A stretch of 64,000 nucleotides of DNA from CAYMYN01 sp964394665. GTDB taxonomy: Bacteria; Planctomycetota; UBA1135; GCA-002686595. Under the pieces are notes generated by a model that had not been told where the DNA came from, searched no databases, and was given only the letters and a program-made list of their open reading frames with translations. The translations under genes were made by a program, and so were the position numbers. The stretch spans positions 1 to 64,000 of the forward strand of contig CAYMYN010000017.1 of assembly GCA_964394665.1 (NCBI GenBank). The letters are read 5' to 3'. Below are positions 1-8,237 of the stretch, piece by piece (position 1 is the stretch's first letter; the number at the start of each line of letters is the position of its first letter).

Positions 1-1022
1 CACTGCACGTTCGCCGAGGCCTCGAGCGAGACCTCGCCGGAGTGCTGTTCGCCCATGGCCTCGATGTCGGCCTCGGCCTCGAGCATCAGCACCACCTCGC
101 TCGTCATCTTCATGGTGTGGACGTGGCCCGCGGCCAGGTTCCAGAGCAGGGTGCCGGTTCCGTCGAACTCCATTCCCAGGCTGGCGGTGATGTCGATCTG
201 GATCTCGATCTCGCTGGCCTGGGCCTCGATCACGCTGCGCAGGATGTCGGTCAGATCGATGCGCGCCTTGCCCTGGTAGCTGAAGGCGATCTCTCCGACG
301 CGCGTCCCACCCTCGTCCCGCGCGCCCTGGTAGGTGCAGGCGACCTCGAAGTCGCGGAAGGCCTCGGCGAGCTGCGCCTCGATGGCCTCCTCGACCATCT
401 TGCCCACCCCGCTGGGGTCGTCGGGCATGGATCCGGGGACGCCGCCCGGCAAGAAGAGCAGGGCCAACTCTTCGCCCCGCACCGACCACTTGGCGTCCTT
501 CGCGACCTCGCCCTCGGGGAGCAGCATGGTGAAGTCCATGTCGGGCGCGAGACCGTCGAGCAGCTCGGGCTTGCCCGCGGCCTTGTCGTCGGCATAGGTG
601 ACGTCGTAGTCCTCGTCCTCCGCGTTCCAGCGGAACCGGACCGGCTTGTCGACGAGCCCATCGATGTCGTTCATCGCCTCGGTCTCGCCCTCGGGACCCG
701 CTTCGCCGCGGATCTTCTCGTAGGTGCGCACGAGCTCGAGCACCCGTCCCTCGCCCGACTTCACGAAGCGGTCGGCGACCTCCATGGCGAGGTCGATCAG
801 GATGCCTCCGCTCAGCTCGTCCGTGGGCACCGGCATCTCCTGACCGTCGACCACGACGCGCAGGTCGTCGACGTACAGCGCGGCCTTGAAGGAGAACTCG
901 CGCGAGACCTCGGCGTCGTCCTGGGGAGCGAAGGTCACCTTGTCGGCGCGCGGCGCGAAGGCGAGGACCAGGGGCAGGGCGCCGAGGGCGAGGGCAGAGA
1001 GGGCGAAGCGGACCTTGGACAT
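1..1022 (-). CDS. Exported protein of unknown function, C-terminus cut by the window edge
   Basis: Reading the minus strand from the ATG at 1022 gives an open frame of 340 codons that runs off the left edge, so the true C-terminus is missing. Residues 1-24 look like a Sec signal peptide (MSKVRFALSALALGALPLVL then an Ala-rich cut region). The mature part is acidic, contains almost no Cys, and alternates beta-strand-like stretches with charged loops. The last visible 60 residues are rich in polar strands. No catalytic motif is recognised and no family is assigned. It stands alone, reading in the same direction as the SGNH hydrolase gene but 224 bp from it, with its own -10-like box at 1119-1124. 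Its existence as an exported protein is well supported; its role is unknown. Confidence 0.75.
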   Translation of the reverse strand, partial: MSKVRFALSALALGALPLVLAFAPRADKVTFAPQDDAEVSREFSFKAALYVDDLRVVVDGQEMPVPTDELSGGILIDLAMEVADRFVKSGEGRVLELVRTYEKIRGEAGPEGETEAMNDIDGLVDKPVRFRWNAEDEDYDVTYADDKAAGKPELLDGLAPDMDFTMLLPEGEVAKDAKWSVRGEELALLFLPGGVPGSMPDDPSGVGKMVEEAIEAQLAEAFRDFEVACTYQGARDEGGTRVGEIAFSYQGKARIDLTDILRSVIEAQASEIEIQIDITASLGMEFDGTGTLLWNLAAGHVHTMKMTSEVVLMLEAEADIEAMGEQHSGEVSLEASANVQ

Positions 1023-1086
1023 GGCGGATCGAGGGTCCGGCATCACGGCACCCCCCTGTGGACTCGGGACTGGGGCGAGGGAGAGC

Positions 1087-1109
1087 GCGCGCCCCACGCC
1101 GGGGCGCGC
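1087..1109 (-). terminator. Perfect 9-bp G+C hairpin downstream of the SGNH hydrolase gene
   Basis: GCGCGCCCC at 1087-1095 pairs with GGGGCGCGC at 1101-1109 around a 5-base loop. It sits about 140 bases past the stop of the hydrolase gene and before the -10 box of the next gene's start. There is no T-tract, so it may be a Rho-independent-like pause hairpin or a 5'-leader structure of the exported protein. Confidence 0.25.
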
Positions 1110-1118
1110 TCGGCGCGA

Positions 1119-1124
1119 AGCATA
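1119..1124 (-). promoter_or_regulatory. Putative -10 box (TATGCT) for the partial exported protein
   Basis: TATGCT on the minus strand lies 97 bases before the ATG at 1022, inside a very G+C-rich spacer. The same hexamer or close variants (TATACT, TAGACT, TATCCT, TAGCCT) recur before several other genes here. No clear -35 was seen. Inference only. Confidence 0.35.
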
Positions 1125-1246
1125 TCCGCCCGCTCCGATCGGCGCGAATCCACCGCTCCGGAGTTCGGCCGCGGGGGCCGCGCGGGCCCACGCGGCGGCC
1201 GGTCTCCAGCCATCCGGGGCGCCGCTCCCCCGGCGCCCGGAAGTCG

Positions 1247-2584
1247 CTATCGACCGCCGAGCGCGGCCCAGTGGGCAGCGATGCCGGCGACCAGGTACTC
1301 GGCCAGCAGGTGGTTGCCGGCGCGATCGAAGTGACAGGCGTCGTAGTAGAGCGTGGCCTCGACGTCCCCGAAAACTCGCGTCGCGTCGATGAAACACACG
1401 CCCTCGCGCTCGAGCACGCGGCCGGCGGCCCGCAGCAGCGGGTAGCCCAGGCGCACGCCCTCGAGCCAGGCATCCGGCGCGCCGCCCTTCTCGCGCTCCT
1501 CGGCGCTGAGGGGCTTGGCGCCCTCGTCGTGCAGGGTCGGCTGCAGGCAGGCGACGAACGGGATGCCGCGCGCGGCGCACAGTTGGTGCAGCATGCGTGC
1601 GCCCTCGAGCCAGGCCCGCACGCACAGCTCGATCGTCTCGCGCGCGTCGCCTTCGAAGTGCGGCCCGCGCAGCACGAACTGGTCGGAGGCCTCCATCAAG
1701 TGGGCCTGGAGTCGGCGCTGCGCGAGCACCCAGGCCGCGTGGCCCTTGCGCACGCGGGCGTAGCGCAGGCTCCCGAGCACCGCGCTGTGCATCTGCCAGG
1801 ACCCCCGCGCGCCGCGCGCCAGGCCTTCGACCGCGACCTGCAGGCGCCGCACGGGAATGGCGAGGTCGAGGGTCGCGGGGTCGGTCAGGCCCCCGCGCGC
1901 CAGGGGCGCCCACTGGGCCACCGCCGGATAGAGCGGGTGCGCGTCGAGCCCCCGGTTGGCGTTCGACACCGCGACCTCGTTGAATCCGTCGAGATTGATC
2001 ACGAGGTCCGGCTGGAAGCCCAGGGAGAGCAGCCAGGTGAGCATCACGAGCTGCTGCGGCTGCTTGTAGGAGCCGCGCGCGTAGTTCATCAGGCGCACGG
2101 GCCGCCCCTCCACGCGCTCCAGCGCGCCGATCCGTCGGACCAGCTCGCGGTCCGCCTGGTTGCCGAAGTTGGCGGCCACCGAACCGCCGAGCAGCAGCAC
2201 GTCGAAGGTGGCGCGGGCCGCGGGGCTGGCGAAGTGCTCCTGATCGCGGCGCATGCGCAGGTGGTAGGCCCCCACCTCCCAGCCCAGGAAGGGATGCAGG
2301 AGCTGGCGACGCTGGGCGGCCTCGATCTCCTCCGGATCGTCCGTCTCGCCGGGGTCGAGGCGCGTCGCGCGCACCGTCATCTGGTCGGCGAGGTGCAGGA
2401 CGTCGCGCACGGCGGCATCGCGGCTGTAGGCCCGGCCTTGGACGGCGAGGAACAGGCGCGCGCCGACCTCCAGCACGAGACACCCCAGCACCAGCCCCGC
2501 CGCGATCAGGGCCAGCCGCCCCACGAACGCCGCCACGGGCGTGCGCGGCGCCCGCGGGGAGACGATCGAGCTCGACCGCACCAT
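1247..2584 (-). CDS. Membrane-anchored SGNH/GDSL-type hydrolase family protein
   Basis: The protein has 445 residues. A membrane anchor lies at about residues 19-48 (hydrophobic, ending LFLAVQG), so the rest is probably outside the cytoplasm. SGNH-like blocks are visible: LLLGGSVA with the candidate nucleophile Ser135; the strand ending NLDGFNE at 197-203, at the usual Gly/Asn oxyanion block; and DACHFD near the end, with Asp415 and His418 as the catalytic pair. The family includes esterases and acyltransferases that modify polysaccharides, and this anchor-plus-SGNH form is common beside exopolysaccharide genes. The substrate is not predictable here. The ATG at 2584 lies 50 bp after the guaA stop, so it may be cotranscribed with guaBA, although there is no functional link. 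Confidence 0.7.
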   Translation of the reverse strand: MVRSSSIVSPRAPRTPVAAFVGRLALIAAGLVLGCLVLEVGARLFLAVQGRAYSRDAAVRDVLHLADQMTVRATRLDPGETDDPEEIEAAQRRQLLHPFLGWEVGAYHLRMRRDQEHFASPAARATFDVLLLGGSVAANFGNQADRELVRRIGALERVEGRPVRLMNYARGSYKQPQQLVMLTWLLSLGFQPDLVINLDGFNEVAVSNANRGLDAHPLYPAVAQWAPLARGGLTDPATLDLAIPVRRLQVAVEGLARGARGSWQMHSAVLGSLRYARVRKGHAAWVLAQRRLQAHLMEASDQFVLRGPHFEGDARETIELCVRAWLEGARMLHQLCAARGIPFVACLQPTLHDEGAKPLSAEEREKGGAPDAWLEGVRLGYPLLRAAGRVLEREGVCFIDATRVFGDVEATLYYDACHFDRAGNHLLAEYLVAGIAAHWAALGGR

Positions 2585-2633
2585 GGTCGCCTGGGGACGG
2601 GGCGGAGCGCGCGGAGTGCCGGGGGGCGCGCTC

Positions 2634-4184
2634 CTACTCCCACTCGATCGTCGCCGGGGGCTTGGAGCTGATGTCGAGCACGACGCGGTTGATGCCGCGC
2701 ACCTCGTTGATGATGCGGCTCGAGATCCGCGCCAAGAGGTCGCGCTCGAGCAGCGTCCAATCGGCGGTCATGCCGTCGTCCGACTCGACGATGCGCAGCG
2801 CGCAGGCGTTCTCGTAGGTGCGCTTGTCGCCCATCACGCCCACCGAGCTGACCGGCAGCAGCACCGCGAAGTACTGCCAGAGGCCGACGTGCGCGCCGGC
2901 GGCCTCGATCTCGCTGGTGACGATGTGATCGGCGCGGCGCAGGATGCGGCAGCGCTCGGGCGTGACCTCGCCCGGGATCCGCACGGCGAGGCCGGGACCG
3001 GGGAAGGGCTGGCGCGCGACGATGGCCTCGTCCAGGCCGAGGAAACGGCCGATGGCGCGCACCTCGTCCTTGAACAGCTCGCGCAGGGGCTCGACCAGCT
3101 CCATGTCGAGGTCCTCCGGCAAGCCGCCGACGTTGTGATGGCTCTTGATCGTCGCGGTCGTGCCGCCGTGGGCGGCGACGGATTCGATCACGTCCGGGTA
3201 GAGCGTGCCCTGCCCCAGGAATCGGGCGCGCGGGAAGCGCTTGGCCTCGTCGCGGAAGACCTCGACGAACTCGCGGCCGATGATCTTGCGCTTGGTCTCG
3301 GGGTCGGTGACGCCCGCCAGCGCGGAGAGGAAGCGATCGGCGGCGTCGACCACCGTCAGGTCCATGTGGAAGCGGCCGCGGAAAGTCTCCTCGACCGCTT
3401 CGCGCTCGCCTTGGCGCAGCAGGCCGTTGTCGACGAAGATGCAGTGCAGGCGCGTGGGAGCGGCCTGGTGCACGATCATCGCCGCGACCGAGCTGTCGAC
3501 CCCGCCGGAGAGGCCCAGGACGACCTCGCCGTCGTCGCCCACGATCTCGAGCACGCGCCGCACCTCGCGCTCGACGATGTTCTCGGCGCGCCAATCGCCG
3601 GGCATGTGGCAGATGCGCGTCAGGAAGTTGTCCAGGACCTCCCGGCCGCGCACGGTGTGGCTGACCTCGGGGTGGAACTGCACGCCCCACAGGCCCCGCT
3701 CGGGGTCGCCCACGACGGCGTGGGCGCAGTTCTCCGAGCCGGCGTAGTCGAGGAAGCCCGCGGGGATGGCGCTCACTTCGTCCCCGTGGCTCATCCAGAC
3801 CACCGTGTGGCCGCCGATGCCCGCCAGCAGGCCCTCGGAGCGCTGCACGGCGATCGAGGTGCGGCCGTACTCGCGCTTGTCGGTGCCGCGCACCTCGCCG
3901 CCGAGTTCGCGGCACATCCACTGCATGCCGTAGCAGATGCCGAGCACGGGCACGCCCAGCTCGAGCAGCTCCCGCGGCACGAAGGGCGCGTCGGCGTCGT
4001 AGACCGAGGCCGGGCCGCCCGAGAGGATCACGCCGCCGAGGTTCATGGAACGCGCGCGCTCCACGGCCGCCCGCGGCGTGGCGATCTCGCACCAAGAACC
4101 CGCTTCGCGGACGCGGCGGGCGATGAGCTGGGTGTACTGCGTCCCTAGGTCGACGACCAGGACGCCGCGGGGATCGGCGCTCAT
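2634..4184 (-). CDS. guaA: GMP synthase (glutamine-hydrolysing)
   Basis: GuaA makes GMP from XMP, ATP and glutamine, the last step of guanine nucleotide synthesis, in the cytoplasm. The 516-residue length is typical. The N-terminal class I glutamine amidotransferase domain shows the nucleophile loop GICYGMQWM with Cys84 and the partner motif FHPE with His171 and Glu173. The ATP-pyrophosphatase domain shows the loop LGLSGGVDSS at about 223-232. The C-terminus ends KPPATIEWE, the classical GuaA dimerisation tail. The start ATG at 4184 overlaps the guaB stop by an ATGA junction, which fixes the start and indicates translational coupling. A longer open frame upstream in this phase is only the shadow of guaB. 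All key residues appear intact. Confidence 0.97.
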   Translation of the reverse strand: MSADPRGVLVVDLGTQYTQLIARRVREAGSWCEIATPRAAVERARSMNLGGVILSGGPASVYDADAPFVPRELLELGVPVLGICYGMQWMCRELGGEVRGTDKREYGRTSIAVQRSEGLLAGIGGHTVVWMSHGDEVSAIPAGFLDYAGSENCAHAVVGDPERGLWGVQFHPEVSHTVRGREVLDNFLTRICHMPGDWRAENIVEREVRRVLEIVGDDGEVVLGLSGGVDSSVAAMIVHQAAPTRLHCIFVDNGLLRQGEREAVEETFRGRFHMDLTVVDAADRFLSALAGVTDPETKRKIIGREFVEVFRDEAKRFPRARFLGQGTLYPDVIESVAAHGGTTATIKSHHNVGGLPEDLDMELVEPLRELFKDEVRAIGRFLGLDEAIVARQPFPGPGLAVRIPGEVTPERCRILRRADHIVTSEIEAAGAHVGLWQYFAVLLPVSSVGVMGDKRTYENACALRIVESDDGMTADWTLLERDLLARISSRIINEVRGINRVVLDISSKPPATIEWE

Positions 4185-5629
4185 TCGCTGGGGAAGTAGT
4201 TCGGGGATTCCTTGGTGATCGAGACGTCGTGCGGGTGACTCTCGCGCACGCCGGCGGCGGTCAGGCGCATGAATTCGGCCCGGCGCCAGAGCTCGTCCAG
4301 GTTCGCGGCGCCGACGTAGCCCATGCCCGAGCGCACGCCGCCCACGAGCTGGTAGACGAAGGGCGAGAGACGCCCCTTGAACGGCACCATGCCCTCGATG
4401 CCCTCGGGCACGAGCTTGTCGACCTGCTGCACGTCGCCCTGGGAATAGCGTTCCTTCGAGCCCTCCATCATGGCGCCCAGGGAGCCCATGCCGCGCACGC
4501 TCTTGAAGGTGCGCCCCTTGTAGAGGATCGTCTCGCCCGGGCTCTCCTCGAGGCCCGCGAACAGGCTGCCGAGCATCACGCACGAGGCGCCCGCCGCGAG
4601 CGCCTTGACCACGTCGCCCGAGAAGCGGATGCCGCCGTCGGCGATGACCGGCACGCCGCGCTCGCGCAGCACGCCCGCCACGTCGAGCACGGCCGTGAGC
4701 TGGGGCACGCCGATGCCGGCCACGATGCGCGTGGTGCAGATCGAGCCGGGCCCGATGCCGACCTTGACGCCGTCGGCGCCGGCCTCGGCCAGGTCGAGCG
4801 CGGCGCGGGCCGTGGCGACGTTGCCGGCCACGACGTCGACCGCGTGGCGGCGCTTGAGCTCGCGCACGGTCTCGATGACGTTCGAGCTGTGACCGTGGGC
4901 GGTGTCGACGACCAAGACGTCCACGCCGGCCTCGACCAGGCCCTCGCAGCGCTCGTAGTCGCGCACGCCCACCGCGGCGCCGACCCGCAGCCGTCCGCGA
5001 TCGTCGGTGGCCGAGCGCGGGAATTCCTCGAGCATCTTGAGGTCCTTCATCGTGATCAGGCCCATGAGCTCGCGCCCCGGCCCCACGATGAGCAGCTTCT
5101 CGACCTTGTGCCGGAAGAGCAGCTCGCGCGCCTCGTCGAGCGAGGTCCCCGGCGGCGCCGTGACCAGGTCGTCGGCCGTCATGATGCGGCCCACCGGCGT
5201 CGCGTCGGCGGTCTGGAAGCGGCAGTCGCGCCGCGTGAGGATCCCGACGACGGTCTTGCCCTCGACCACCGGCAGCCCGGAGATGTCGCGCTCGGCCATG
5301 ATGCGCCGCGCCTCGCCGAGGGTCGCGCCGGGGGGCAGCGTGACGGGGTCGAGAATGACCCCGTTGGCGGAGCGCTTGACCTTCACGACCTCGCCCACCT
5401 GCTCGGCGATCTTCAGGTTGCGGTGGATGACGCCCAGGCCGCCCTCGCGCGCCAGGGCCACGGCCAGCCCCCATTCGGTGACCGTGTCCATCGCGGCCGA
5501 GCTGAGGGGGATGTTCAGCGGCACATTGCGCGAGAAGCGCGTCGACGTCTCCACGTCCCGCGGCAGCACCTCGGAGCGCTGCGGGACGAGCAGCACGTCG
5601 TCGAAGGTCAGGCCTTCCTTGAACTGCAT
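4181..5629 (-). CDS. guaB: IMP dehydrogenase
   Basis: GuaB oxidises IMP to XMP with NAD, the rate-limiting step of GMP synthesis; its product is the substrate of the overlapping guaA. The protein has 482 residues. It opens MQFKEGLTFDDVLL, the usual IMPDH start. A tandem CBS pair (Bateman module) occupies about residues 90-200. The catalytic loop reads GIGPGSICTT with Cys298, followed by the phosphate-binding and flap segments, including GMGSLGAMM. ATG at 5629 was chosen over longer upstream frames because homologues start here and GGAG lies eight bases upstream. The pair guaB-guaA forms a tight operon. A 409-bp spacer separates it from the divergent sugar-metabolism genes. Confidence 0.97.
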   Translation of the reverse strand: MQFKEGLTFDDVLLVPQRSEVLPRDVETSTRFSRNVPLNIPLSSAAMDTVTEWGLAVALAREGGLGVIHRNLKIAEQVGEVVKVKRSANGVILDPVTLPPGATLGEARRIMAERDISGLPVVEGKTVVGILTRRDCRFQTADATPVGRIMTADDLVTAPPGTSLDEARELLFRHKVEKLLIVGPGRELMGLITMKDLKMLEEFPRSATDDRGRLRVGAAVGVRDYERCEGLVEAGVDVLVVDTAHGHSSNVIETVRELKRRHAVDVVAGNVATARAALDLAEAGADGVKVGIGPGSICTTRIVAGIGVPQLTAVLDVAGVLRERGVPVIADGGIRFSGDVVKALAAGASCVMLGSLFAGLEESPGETILYKGRTFKSVRGMGSLGAMMEGSKERYSQGDVQQVDKLVPEGIEGMVPFKGRLSPFVYQLVGGVRSGMGYVGAANLDELWRRAEFMRLTAAGVRESHPHDVSITKESPNYFPSE

Positions 5630-5788
5630 TCGGGGGCTCCGCCGAAGGGGGCCGGACGCGGGGCGGACCGCGCCGGGAGGGCCCGGGGACGCCGCGGGGA
5701 GGAGCGGGGGGGCGCGCCCCACCTGGGTGCGGGCCGCCTGGCCCGGACCCCTCCTCCACCTCCCGTCGACCCGGGGGGGAAAGGGCCG

Positions 5789-5794
5789 ATGCTA
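5789..5794 (-). promoter_or_regulatory. Putative -10 box (TAGCAT) for guaBA
   Basis: TAGCAT on the minus strand, about 160 bases before the guaB ATG, is one of few A/T-bearing hexamers in this spacer. If used, guaB would have a leader of about 150 bases. No convincing -35 was found. Confidence 0.25.
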
Positions 5795-5864
5795 CCGTCG
5801 CCGCGCGGGCGCTCCAAGCCGCCCCGCGCCCGCCCGCTTCGCGCTCCCCCCGGGGACATGAAGA

Positions 5865-5901
5865 GGGCCCGACCCCGACACCGAGGTGTCGAAGCGGGCC
5901 C
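5865..5901. other. Two-part inverted repeat in the guaB / oxidoreductase divergent spacer
   Basis: GGGCCCG at 5865-5871 pairs with CGGGCCC at 5895-5901, and inside it CGACACC at 5876-5882 pairs with GGTGTCG at 5885-5891. The result is a strong two-stem hairpin readable on both strands. It lies between divergent genes, so it cannot serve as a terminator for either coding region. It could be an operator or a leader structure. The rest of the 5630-6038 spacer holds no recognisable gene apart from the tiny frame at 5914-5949. Confidence 0.5.
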
Positions 5902-5913
5902 CAGAAGGAGGAG

Positions 5914-5949
5914 ATGGCCTCTCTTTCGGACCCCGGGGGGCGCACCTGA
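5914..5949 (+). CDS. Possible 11-codon leader peptide with a strong ribosome binding site
   Basis: AAGGAGGAG at 5905-5913 directly precedes ATG at 5914, and the frame reads MASLSDPGGRT then TGA. It begins 12 bases after the inverted repeat and ends 89 bases before the oxidoreductase ATG. The near-perfect Shine-Dalgarno match is the only real support; spacing from SD to ATG is very short. It could be a regulatory upstream ORF or chance. No homologue can be named. Confidence 0.25.
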   Translation: MASLSDPGGRT

Positions 5950-6038
5950 AGGGGAAGGTCGGATTCTCGCGTGGATCACCCCCCGGGCCGCCCCCACCCT
6001 CGCTCCGCCCCCGCCCACGGGCTACCGTTCGCGCCCCG

Positions 6039-8237
6039 ATGCCGCCCCACCCCTCCGCGCCCGATCCTGCCCGCCCCCCCACCCGGGTGGCCCTGGTGGG
6101 CTGCGGGGCCATCGCCGAGGCGCACCTGGCGGTCCTGCGGACGCTGCCGGACGTGGTCGTCGTGGCCCTGGTCGATCCGGCCCCCGGGCGCGCCCGGACC
6201 TTGGCCGCCCGCCATGGGGTGGCCGCGGCCCTCGAGCGCATCGCCGACCTCCCGGCCCTGGGGGTCGAGGTCGCCCACGTACTCGTGCCCCCCGCCCTGC
6301 ACGGGAGCGTGGCGCGCGAGGCGCTCGACGCGGGTCTCTCCGTCTTGCTCGAGAAACCCGCGGTCCTGTCCTCGCGGGAGGCGCGCGAGCTCGCCGAACG
6401 CGCGGCCCGGGCGGGGCTCGCCCTGGGCGTCAACCACAACCACCGCTTCCACCCCGCCTTCCAGCGCCTGCTCGCGCGGGTGCGCGCGGGCGAGATCGGG
6501 CGCGTCGAACACGTGCAGGCGACCTGGAGCGTGCCCCTCGGCCAGCTCGACGCGGGCCAGACCGGGCACTGGATGTTCGCCGCACCCGGCAACATCGTCT
6601 TCGAGCAGGGCCCGCACCCCTTCTCCCAGGTGCACGCCCTGGTCGGCCGGCTGCTGGGCGGGCGCGCGGAGGTGCTCGCCACGCGCACCCTCGACGCCGG
6701 TCAGCCCTTCCACACCCGTTGGGTGCTCGCCGCGCGCGCCGAACGCGGCAGCGCCGAGGTGCACCTGGGCTTCGGCACCAGCTTCGCGCGCAGCGCGCTG
6801 ACGGTGCTCGGCAGCGACGGGTGCCTCGAGGCGGACCTCGTGCACGACGTCGTCGTGGGCGAGCGCAAGACACCCTGGCTCGAGTTCTGGAACACCTTCC
6901 GCGCCTCCCGCGGCCGCGCCCGGGGCTACGCCCGGGACGCGCGGCGCGGCCTCGTCGGCTACCTGCGCGCGACCCTCGGTCTGGGCCCGCGCGCCGACGC
7001 CTGGTTCGTCGGCATGCGCGACTCGATCGCCGCCTTCCACCGCGCCTACCGCGCCGGCGAGGCGCCGCCCGCGGACGGGCACGGGGCGGCCGAGGTGCTC
7101 GAGTGGTGCGAGGCGAGCGTCGCGCACCTCTCCCCCGCACCGACGCGCGAGCCGCTCGCGCCCGCGCACACGGCGCCCCGGCCGGGCGAGGTCTGCGTGC
7201 TCGGCGGCGCGGGCTTCATCGGCCGGCGCGCGGTCCTGCGCCTGCTCGCGCGCGGACTGCCGGTGACCCTCGCCGCGCGCCGCAGCACGGGCCTGCCGCG
7301 CGAGCTCGAGGACGCCGTGCGCGCCGGTCGTTTGCGGCTGGTGCGCGCGAGCCTCGAGGATCCCGCATCGCTCGTCGCGGCGGTCGCCGGCTGCGCGGCG
7401 GTCGTGCACCTGGCGACGGGCGGCGGCGACACCTGGGACGAGGTCGAGCGCTCGATGCTGGGCGGCACGCGCGCCCTGGCCGAGGCCTGCCTCGCGGCCG
7501 GCTCGCCCAGGCTCGTCTACGTGTCCTCGATCGCGGCCCTCGACACCCGCCCCACGCGCGACGGCGCGGCCCTCGCCGACTCGCCCGCCGTCGACCCGCG
7601 GGCCGAGGAGCGCGCGGTCTACGCTCGCGGCAAGGCCTGCACCGAACGCTTGCTCCAGGACCTCGCCGCGAATCGCGGCCTGCGCCTGGTGATCCTGCGG
7701 CCCGGGGTCGTGATCGGCGCGGGCACTGCCCTGCAGCACTCGGGCTACGGCCTCTGGACGCGCGACAACCACTGCGTGGGTTGGGGCCTGGGGGAGACGC
7801 CCCTGCCGCTGGTCAGCGCCGACGACGTGGCCGAGGCCATCGCGCTGACGGTGACGCATCCGGGCCCCGGGCTCGAGGGCCAGGCGCTCAACCTGGCCGC
7901 GCGCACGACCCTCGGCGCGCGGCGCGTGGTCGAGGAACTGGCGCGCGCGACCGGCCGCGACCTGCGCTTCCACCCGCGCCGACTGTGGGTCAGCCAACTG
8001 GCGGAGGTCGGCAAGTGGCTCGTGAAACGCGCCGGCGGGCGCGACGTGCCCTTCCCCTCCTGGCACGACCTCGCCGCGCGTTCCCTGGCGCGGCCATTGG
8101 CCTCGAATCTCGCGCGCGAGCTCCTGGGTTGGAAGCCGGTCGAGGACGAGCAGGGCCTGCTCGACGCCGGCGTGCGCATCTACGCGCCGCGGGCGGAGGA
8201 GGCACGCGCGGGGTCCGAGGGGGAGGCGCCCCGGTGA
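6039..8237 (+). CDS. Fused Gfo/Idh/MocA-type oxidoreductase and NAD-dependent epimerase/dehydratase (extended SDR)
   Basis: A 732-residue two-domain enzyme. Residues 16-370 are a Gfo/Idh/MocA oxidoreductase: dinucleotide loop VGCGAIAEAH at about 20-29, the EKP motif at 105-107, and a His-rich segment (NHNHRFHP) after it. From about residue 385 an extended SDR begins with the loop GGAGFIG (389-395). It carries strand VVHLATG, the VYVSS segment, and the catalytic pair Tyr528-x3-Lys532. Both families use NAD(P) to oxidise, reduce or epimerise sugars, often nucleotide sugars, so the fusion may channel a sugar intermediate. The stop overlaps the start of a glycosyltransferase gene (GTGA), pointing to a glycan pathway. 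ATG at 6039 is the first codon consistent with the domain start; no strong SD is seen. Substrate unknown. Confidence 0.85.
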   Translation: MPPHPSAPDPARPPTRVALVGCGAIAEAHLAVLRTLPDVVVVALVDPAPGRARTLAARHGVAAALERIADLPALGVEVAHVLVPPALHGSVAREALDAGLSVLLEKPAVLSSREARELAERAARAGLALGVNHNHRFHPAFQRLLARVRAGEIGRVEHVQATWSVPLGQLDAGQTGHWMFAAPGNIVFEQGPHPFSQVHALVGRLLGGRAEVLATRTLDAGQPFHTRWVLAARAERGSAEVHLGFGTSFARSALTVLGSDGCLEADLVHDVVVGERKTPWLEFWNTFRASRGRARGYARDARRGLVGYLRATLGLGPRADAWFVGMRDSIAAFHRAYRAGEAPPADGHGAAEVLEWCEASVAHLSPAPTREPLAPAHTAPRPGEVCVLGGAGFIGRRAVLRLLARGLPVTLAARRSTGLPRELEDAVRAGRLRLVRASLEDPASLVAAVAGCAAVVHLATGGGDTWDEVERSMLGGTRALAEACLAAGSPRLVYVSSIAALDTRPTRDGAALADSPAVDPRAEERAVYARGKACTERLLQDLAANRGLRLVILRPGVVIGAGTALQHSGYGLWTRDNHCVGWGLGETPLPLVSADDVAEAIALTVTHPGPGLEGQALNLAARTTLGARRVVEELARATGRDLRFHPRRLWVSQLAEVGKWLVKRAGGRDVPFPSWHDLAARSLARPLASNLARELLGWKPVEDEQGLLDAGVRIYAPRAEEARAGSEGEAPR

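Noticed and set aside
4229..8233. Very long plus-strand open frame upstream of the glycosyltransferase
   Set aside because: It runs antisense to guaA/guaB and across the oxidoreductase in another phase. It is Arg/Ala/Gly/Pro-rich without domains; long antisense frames are expected in sequence with few A/T-rich stop codons.
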